Below are positions 32,747 to 36,524 of a stretch of DNA of 36,524 nt, in pieces. Source of the DNA: an uncultured Anaerolineae bacterium (lineage in GTDB: Bacteria > Chloroflexota > Anaerolineae > J036 > Brachytrichaceae); NCBI GenBank assembly GCA_937959265.1, contig CALGMA010000014.1:1-36524 (forward strand). Reading direction: 5' to 3'. Both the position numbers and the translations under genes were made by a program. Position 1 is the stretch's first letter. Each line of letters opens with the position of its first letter. The notes under the pieces were generated by a model. It did not search any database. It was not told where the DNA came from and worked only from the letters and a program-made list of their open reading frames with translations.

Positions 32747-34063
32747 ATGGACATCGCCATCATCGGCGCGGGGGCAGCCGGCCTGGCAGCCGCGTACGAT
32801 CTGCTGCAAGCCGGCCACCGCGTCACGCTCTTCGAAGCCGGCGACCGACCCGGCGGACTGGCTGCCGGCTTCAAAACGCCGCGCTGGGACTGGTCGCTGG
32901 AGAAGTTCTATCACCACTGGTTCGAATCCGATAGCGACATGCTGAAGTTGGCCGATGAGCTCGGCGTTCGCGATCGCGTCATCTTTAAGCGGCCCATCAC
33001 GGTTTCCTACTGGAATGGCCACTTCTATCCGCTCGACTCGCCGACGGCTGCACTGAAGTTCCCCGGCCTGTCATTGCCCGCCAAGATCCCCTTCGGCCTG
33101 GCCACGATCTACCTGAAATACCTCACCGCGAACTGGCGCGCATTGGAGCGCTACACCGCGCATGCGTGGGCGTCGCGGTGGATGGGGCAGCAGGCGTACG
33201 AGGTCATCTGGCAGCCGCTGCTCGAAGGCAAGTTCGGCGACCTCTATCAACAGGTGAACATGGCCTGGCTGTGGGCACGCATCAAGGCGCGCAGCCCTCG
33301 GTTGGGCACCTTCATCGGCGGCTTTCAAGCCTTCTTCGACGCCCTCGCTAAGCGCGTGCAAGCTCTGGGCGGCGTCATCCACTACGCGACCCGCGTCGAA
33401 GAATTGAGAATTGAAAATGCAGAATCGAGAAAGTGGATCGTGCGCGCCCAATCTCCAATCTCCAATCTCCACGAATTCGATGCCGTATTGAGCACGACGT
33501 CGCCGCGTTTGATGGCCAGACTTGCGCCACAGTTGTCGCCGGATTACCTGGGCGCGCTCAACGCGCTGCAGTCACTGGGCGCGGTGATCGTAATCTTTGC
33601 GCTCGACCGGCAGCTCGACCGGCAAGGCTACTACTGGCACAACCTGCCCAAGAGCGCCGGCTTCCCTTACCTCGCCATGTGCGAGCACACCAACTTTGTC
33701 GCGGCCGAGCACTTCGGCGGGCAACATCTCATCTATTGTGGCGACTACCTCCCTCCCGCGCACCCGTACTTCTCCATGACGGAAGACGAATTGCGCAACG
33801 CCTTTCTACCCTCGCTGGCGCGCTTCAACCCGCAATTCGACCCATCCTGGGTGCAAGATGCCTGGGCGTTTCGCGAGACCTACGCGCAGCCGGTGCCATT
33901 CGTCAATCACAGCCGACACATCCCGCCGGTGCGGACTCCCCTGCCCGGCTTGTTCTTCGCCAGCATGAGCCAGGTCTACCCATGGGATCGCGGCACCAAC
34001 TACGCCATCCGGCTTGGTCGCGAGACAGCAACAGCTATACTCTCCTCACTGCGTGATGGGTGA
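32747..34063 (+). CDS. FAD-dependent amine-oxidase/protoporphyrinogen-oxidase-like protein
   Basis: The 438-residue protein opens with MDIAIIGAGAAGLAAAYDLL and RPGGLAAGF, the FAD-binding pattern of the amine oxidase/UDP-galactopyranose mutase-like group, and ends with GLFFASMSQVYPWDRGTN and the C-terminal FAD contact. The centre holds FYHHWFESD and WEWQPLLEGKFGD-type sequence (WQPLLEGKFGD), found in a branch often linked to sugar or polyketide clusters. The substrate is unknown. Around residues 218-242 a low-GC stretch with a tandem heptamer encodes a polar linker (RIENAESRKW then QSPISNLHE). The stop overlaps the start of the FHA gene by 8 bp. Confidence 0.82.
   Translation: MDIAIIGAGAAGLAAAYDLLQAGHRVTLFEAGDRPGGLAAGFKTPRWDWSLEKFYHHWFESDSDMLKLADELGVRDRVIFKRPITVSYWNGHFYPLDSPTAALKFPGLSLPAKIPFGLATIYLKYLTANWRALERYTAHAWASRWMGQQAYEVIWQPLLEGKFGDLYQQVNMAWLWARIKARSPRLGTFIGGFQAFFDALAKRVQALGGVIHYATRVEELRIENAESRKWIVRAQSPISNLHEFDAVLSTTSPRLMARLAPQLSPDYLGALNALQSLGAVIVIFALDRQLDRQGYYWHNLPKSAGFPYLAMCEHTNFVAAEHFGGQHLIYCGDYLPPAHPYFSMTEDELRNAFLPSLARFNPQFDPSWVQDAWAFRETYAQPVPFVNHSRHIPPVRTPLPGLFFASMSQVYPWDRGTNYAIRLGRETATAILSSLRDG
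33402..33470 (+). repeat. Low-GC insertion with tandem CCAATCT heptamers inside a gene
   Basis: AATTGAGAATTG (33402-33413) is followed by A-rich sequence and three perfect tandem heptamers CCAATCT (33448-33468). It keeps the frame of the FAD gene. The same 12-mer occurs in gltB at 4059-4070. Confidence 0.7.
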
Positions 34064-35750
34064 AACGAATGCTCACGCGCCGCGAGTGCGCGTGCAGGAT
34101 GAACTTGGCCGTGTGGTGAACATCTTTCTGCTTTCGCCAGACGGCGAAGGGTTGACGGTGGGCCGCGCCCTACATGCCGGCGTGTCGCTGCCGTCGAAAG
34201 ACGTCTCCCCCCTCCACCTGCACATCCGCTGGGACAGCGCGCTCGGCCGCGTTACCGTCACCGACCTGAGTTCGACGACCGGCACTTACCTGGACGAGCG
34301 CAGGCTGACCCCGGAGGCGCCTTATGCTTGGCAGAGCGGACAACGCCTCCGCATCGGCAGCTACACATGCAAACTCATTATGCCTACGCCGGCTTCTAGC
34401 TTGCCGGACGGCTCTGCACAACCCACCGGCGCAACCAATTCACCCCCGGCACCAGCGCAACCTCCACGACGCTATGGGCTGGCTCTCCTGGTCGGCGCGC
34501 TGGCTATACTGGCTTTGGCGGTGTATGCCTTCCTCTCGCGCCCGGCCGGGATCCTCAGCTTCGCGCTGGCGGCCGACGAGCCGGAACCCGCCGTGCGCTT
34601 CCAGGTCAGCAACGCACAACGCGTCGAGCTGCTGGTGAATGGCCGACCGGCCGATCCATCCCGGTTGACCTTCGACCCGCACACCGGCGCAGGCGCGTAT
34701 CCCGTTCGCCCGGGCGAAGCGGATTTCACGCTCGTCGCCTACAACCGGCTGGGTCAGCCGACGACGAGCCAACTGATCTACCCCACGCCCACCGAGACGC
34801 CCCGCCCGACCTTCGCGCCGCCGCCCGTCGAAATCGGCCTGGCCGTGTTTGCGTTCAACGGCATGAACAAGGTCAACGACCTGAGCGACATCATCCTGAA
34901 CAAGGGCGAACCGTTGCTGATCGAATGGGACGTGGTAAACGCCGAGGCCGTCGAGCTGCAACCGGCCGGCACCTTCAAGCCGCAAGACGCCGTGCGCGTC
35001 GCGCCGAACGAGACCACGGTATACACGCTCATCGCACGCAACCCATCGGGGGAAGTGCGCCGCTCGGTCAAGATCATCGTGGTGGACGCTCAGGCGACGG
35101 CTGTCGCGAACGCAACCGCCAGCGCTATCGTCCAGGCCACGCGCGACGCCGAAGCCGCCGCACAGGCCCAAATGGCCGCAACAGCAACGGCTGCTTCACA
35201 GGCCACCGCCACCGCTATTGCCGATGCGTTCGCCCGCGCGCAGGAGGCGGCCACGGCCAAAGCCACGCAGGACGCCCTGGCCATATTCAGCGCGACGAGC
35301 ACCGCCATCGTGCGCGAGACGGCCCAGGCACAAAGCGCCGCCATTGCGCAGGCCACGGCGAGCGCACAACAAGCGGCGGAGGCAACCGCGACTGCGATCG
35401 TGCAGACGACGGCGCAAGCGATGGAAGCGCGCTACGGCCAATACAGCGGCGTCTGGGCGAACGACGATCCAGCAACCGACGGTGTCACGCGCCTGGTCAT
35501 CAGCAACATCGGTCCAACCATCGCCGTGCAGGCGTTCGCCTACTGCCGGCCGCGCGATTGTGATTGGGGTGTGCGCAGCCAGGCATTCACCGGCGAGCCG
35601 TTCAGCATCGCTTTCGCTTTCGGCGACGGCGTGACGCGCCGGCTCACCTTCGCGCGCGTCGGCGACAAACTGCGCGTCACCGACGCCGATTCGCGCGGGC
35701 CGATCCGCACCTATACCTTCTCGCCGGCAAGGCCGCCGATCTTGCCCTGA
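34056..35750 (+). CDS. FHA-domain membrane protein with Ala/Thr-rich stalk
   Basis: The 564-residue protein has an FHA domain (about 10-110) with GRALHAGVSLPSKDVSPLHLHI and TGTYLD, one membrane helix (about 140-160), two beta-rich modules (about 165-350), a long Ala/Thr/Gln stalk (about 355-475, with ATATA-type repeats, predicted coiled coil), and a C-terminal beta module (about 478-564) with a Cys pair in YCRPRDCDWG. FHA domains bind phosphothreonine; here it would face the cytoplasm and the rest would face outside. The usual Asn before GT in the FHA core is Thr. I choose ATG at 34056; GTG at 34053 is also possible. TATACT lies 14 nt upstream. The gene overlaps the FAD gene by 8 bp. The exact job is unknown. 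Confidence 0.82.
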   Translation: MGETNAHAPRVRVQDELGRVVNIFLLSPDGEGLTVGRALHAGVSLPSKDVSPLHLHIRWDSALGRVTVTDLSSTTGTYLDERRLTPEAPYAWQSGQRLRIGSYTCKLIMPTPASSLPDGSAQPTGATNSPPAPAQPPRRYGLALLVGALAILALAVYAFLSRPAGILSFALAADEPEPAVRFQVSNAQRVELLVNGRPADPSRLTFDPHTGAGAYPVRPGEADFTLVAYNRLGQPTTSQLIYPTPTETPRPTFAPPPVEIGLAVFAFNGMNKVNDLSDIILNKGEPLLIEWDVVNAEAVELQPAGTFKPQDAVRVAPNETTVYTLIARNPSGEVRRSVKIIVVDAQATAVANATASAIVQATRDAEAAAQAQMAATATAASQATATAIADAFARAQEAATAKATQDALAIFSATSTAIVRETAQAQSAAIAQATASAQQAAEATATAIVQTTAQAMEARYGQYSGVWANDDPATDGVTRLVISNIGPTIAVQAFAYCRPRDCDWGVRSQAFTGEPFSIAFAFGDGVTRRLTFARVGDKLRVTDADSRGPIRTYTFSPARPPILP

Positions 35751-35771
35751 CCTCTCTTTCAGTACGAGAGG
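35751..35771 (+). terminator. Short hairpin after the FHA gene
   Basis: CCTCTC (35751-35756) pairs with GAGAGG (35766-35771). It begins at the base after the stop codon, but there is no T-run, so its role is uncertain. Confidence 0.35.
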
Positions 35772-35789
35772 GGAGAACGGAGCGAGAGG

Positions 35790-35813
35790 AAGTGCACGTC
35801 CGGTGCACTTTTC
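35790..35813 (+). terminator. Terminator-like hairpin between FHA gene and CRISPR-Cas side
   Basis: AAGTGCAC (35790-35797) pairs with GTGCACTT (35803-35810) around GTCCG and continues TTC; outer bases CGAGA/TCTCG can extend the stem. It would end the FHA transcript. Confidence 0.55.
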
Positions 35814-35918
35814 TCGTTTATTACGACTATAGGACTGAACTTGTGAGCACGCAGCGCGGCGGTGTAGTCGTGTGCCTCACTGCGCAAGGAGACCAGGCGC
35901 ATATCGCAACGCCAATAA

Positions 35919-36035
35919 TTGATACGCATCATGGAGATTGCCCGGCAGGTGCGCGCCGGCAAATACCTGAACGCCGACAAGCGGGCCCAAGAGCTTGGCG
36001 TGAGCCGGCCAGCAAGAGCTACCGCATTCCACTAG
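35919..36035 (+). pseudogene. Relic of a WYL-type transcriptional regulator (N-terminal helix-turn-helix)
   Basis: From a TTG at 35919 (or ATG at 35931) the frame reads LIRIMEIARQVRAG, then KYLNADKRAQELGVSR, then a short unrelated tail to TAG at 36033-36035. This closely follows the first helices of the winged helix found at the start of WYL-domain regulators (the pattern RAG-Y-NA--LA--L-VS-RT). The rest of the HTH and the WYL domain are gone. It lies 46 nt before cas3, where WYL regulators are often found. No ribosome site is seen. It is too short to act as a full regulator. Confidence 0.45.
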
Positions 36036-36081
36036 ACAAAAGCCACAGTGCAATAGCAAGTCATTTCTGTTAGGAGTATAG

Positions 36082-36524
36082 ATGGACGCACCAGCCGAGG
36101 ATTTCTTCGTAGAAGCGTTCAAAGCACTCATGGGCTTCCCACCGCTGAGGTGGCAAAAGCGGCTCTTTCGTCGCTTCGTCAAAAACCGAATTCCTGACGC
36201 TTGTAGCCTGCCGACGGGCCTGGGCAAGACAACAGTGATCGTGATTTGGCTCATCGCCCTTGCCTACCAAGCTGAGTCAGGCGCGCCAGCATTGCCCCGG
36301 CGACTTTTCTACGTGGTGAATCGCCGCACGGTGGTTGATCAGGCGACAGAAATTTGCGTCCAAATTCTCCAGAAGCTGGAATCGAGCGATAGCCCTATTG
36401 TGGCGCGCATCAAGGACGACCTTGCCGCTTTGGCCGCTGTGCCTGGCCTGCCCGTCGTCGGGATCAGCACCCTGCGCGGCGAACTGGCCGATAACGAGGA
36501 ATGGAAGCTAGACCCCTGCCGCCC
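36082..36524 (+). CDS. cas3: Cas3 helicase of type I-G (I-U) CRISPR-Cas, 5' part
   Basis: The first 147 codons are seen; the gene runs off the right edge. The protein shows a Q-motif-like RWQKRLF (Gln25), Walker A SLPTGLGKTT (Lys49) and motif Ia YVVNRRTVVDQA, then a VVGISTLRGELADNEEW segment. The DFF start, the LPTGLGKT box and the LRG-x-D-x-W stretch fit the Cas3 branch of type I-G, formerly I-U, in which the helicase comes first in the operon. Cas3 unwinds and cuts DNA marked by Cascade; in this branch the HD nuclease is usually C-terminal, which cannot be seen here. TAGGAG lies 6 nt before the ATG at 36082. No other cas gene or repeat array is inside the window. Confidence 0.8.
   Translation, partial: MDAPAEDFFVEAFKALMGFPPLRWQKRLFRRFVKNRIPDACSLPTGLGKTTVIVIWLIALAYQAESGAPALPRRLFYVVNRRTVVDQATEICVQILQKLESSDSPIVARIKDDLAALAAVPGLPVVGISTLRGELADNEEWKLDPCR

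Noticed and set aside
35780..35812. Resemblance to the 3' half of a group II intron domain V (GTGCACGTCCGGT)
   Set aside because: There is no matching 5' half with AGC triad and GAAA tetraloop, and no reverse transcriptase nearby; a simple terminator hairpin explains it.
35751..36524. CRISPR repeat array near cas3
   Set aside because: No regularly spaced direct repeats are present in the visible part; an array, if any, lies to the right of the window.

Overview
The window is GC-rich, densely coded DNA that looks like a chromosomal stretch of a Chloroflexota bacterium, probably Anaerolineae-like. That placement is an inference from the gene mix (fasciclin repeat protein, Tricorn-type protease, MGDG-synthase-like glycosyltransferase, FHA protein with an Ala/Thr-rich tract, type I-G-like cas3) and from promoter style. 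No rRNA or other direct marker is present.

Layout. 1-1830: end of a fasciclin-domain gene, a tRNA-Gly(CCC) on the minus strand with its own terminator, and a PHP-family phosphoesterase. 1835-6960: gltB (glutamate synthase large subunit, minus) behind a structured leader of about 235 nt that holds a 41-codon upstream reading frame and a terminator. 6983-7855: a DUF937-type Gly-rich protein, divergent from gltB. 7977-14773: a metabolic block with a PhyH-type dioxygenase, two Gfo/Idh/MocA oxidoreductases, a methyltransferase, a sugar-phosphate isomerase/epimerase-like TIM barrel and a phytoene-desaturase-like flavoprotein. 14771-14895: a 125-bp element with inverted-repeat ends that supplies the stop codons of both convergent neighbours. 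14893-20644: an unknown protein, a GT28-like glycosyltransferase, a Tricorn-type protease and an L,D-transpeptidase. 20755-24646: response regulator, secreted three-PDZ protein and sensor kinase. 24667-26068: a molybdopterin oxidoreductase fused to a membrane cytochrome-like domain, followed by a DUF3253 gene broken by an in-frame stop. 26159-31260: a lipoprotein, a membrane alpha/beta hydrolase, a VC0807-like membrane protein and a membrane-anchored alkaline-phosphatase-superfamily protein. 31401-35750: ATP-grasp enzyme, FAD amine-oxidase-like protein and FHA membrane protein, all in one direction. 35751-36524: a relic of a WYL-type regulator and the first 147 codons of a type I-G (formerly I-U) cas3, so a CRISPR-Cas locus probably continues to the right of the window.

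How the parts work together. The clearest functional units are the RR/PDZ/HK envelope-signalling cluster, the Gfo/Idh plus isomerase pair (sugar or inositol-like catabolism), and the MoCo enzyme with its coupled DUF3253 gene. About half of the genes have a -10-like hexamer only 6-10 nt before the start codon and no Shine-Dalgarno sequence, which suggests widespread leaderless mRNAs. Genes inside operons, and genes with real leaders (gltB, the 11023 gene, the PDZ gene), do have Shine-Dalgarno sequences.

The most interesting signals are the gltB attenuator, the leaderless promoter pattern, the 125-bp stop-codon-donating element, and the CRISPR-Cas edge with its decayed regulator. All functional calls come from reading motifs by eye; no database search was run.
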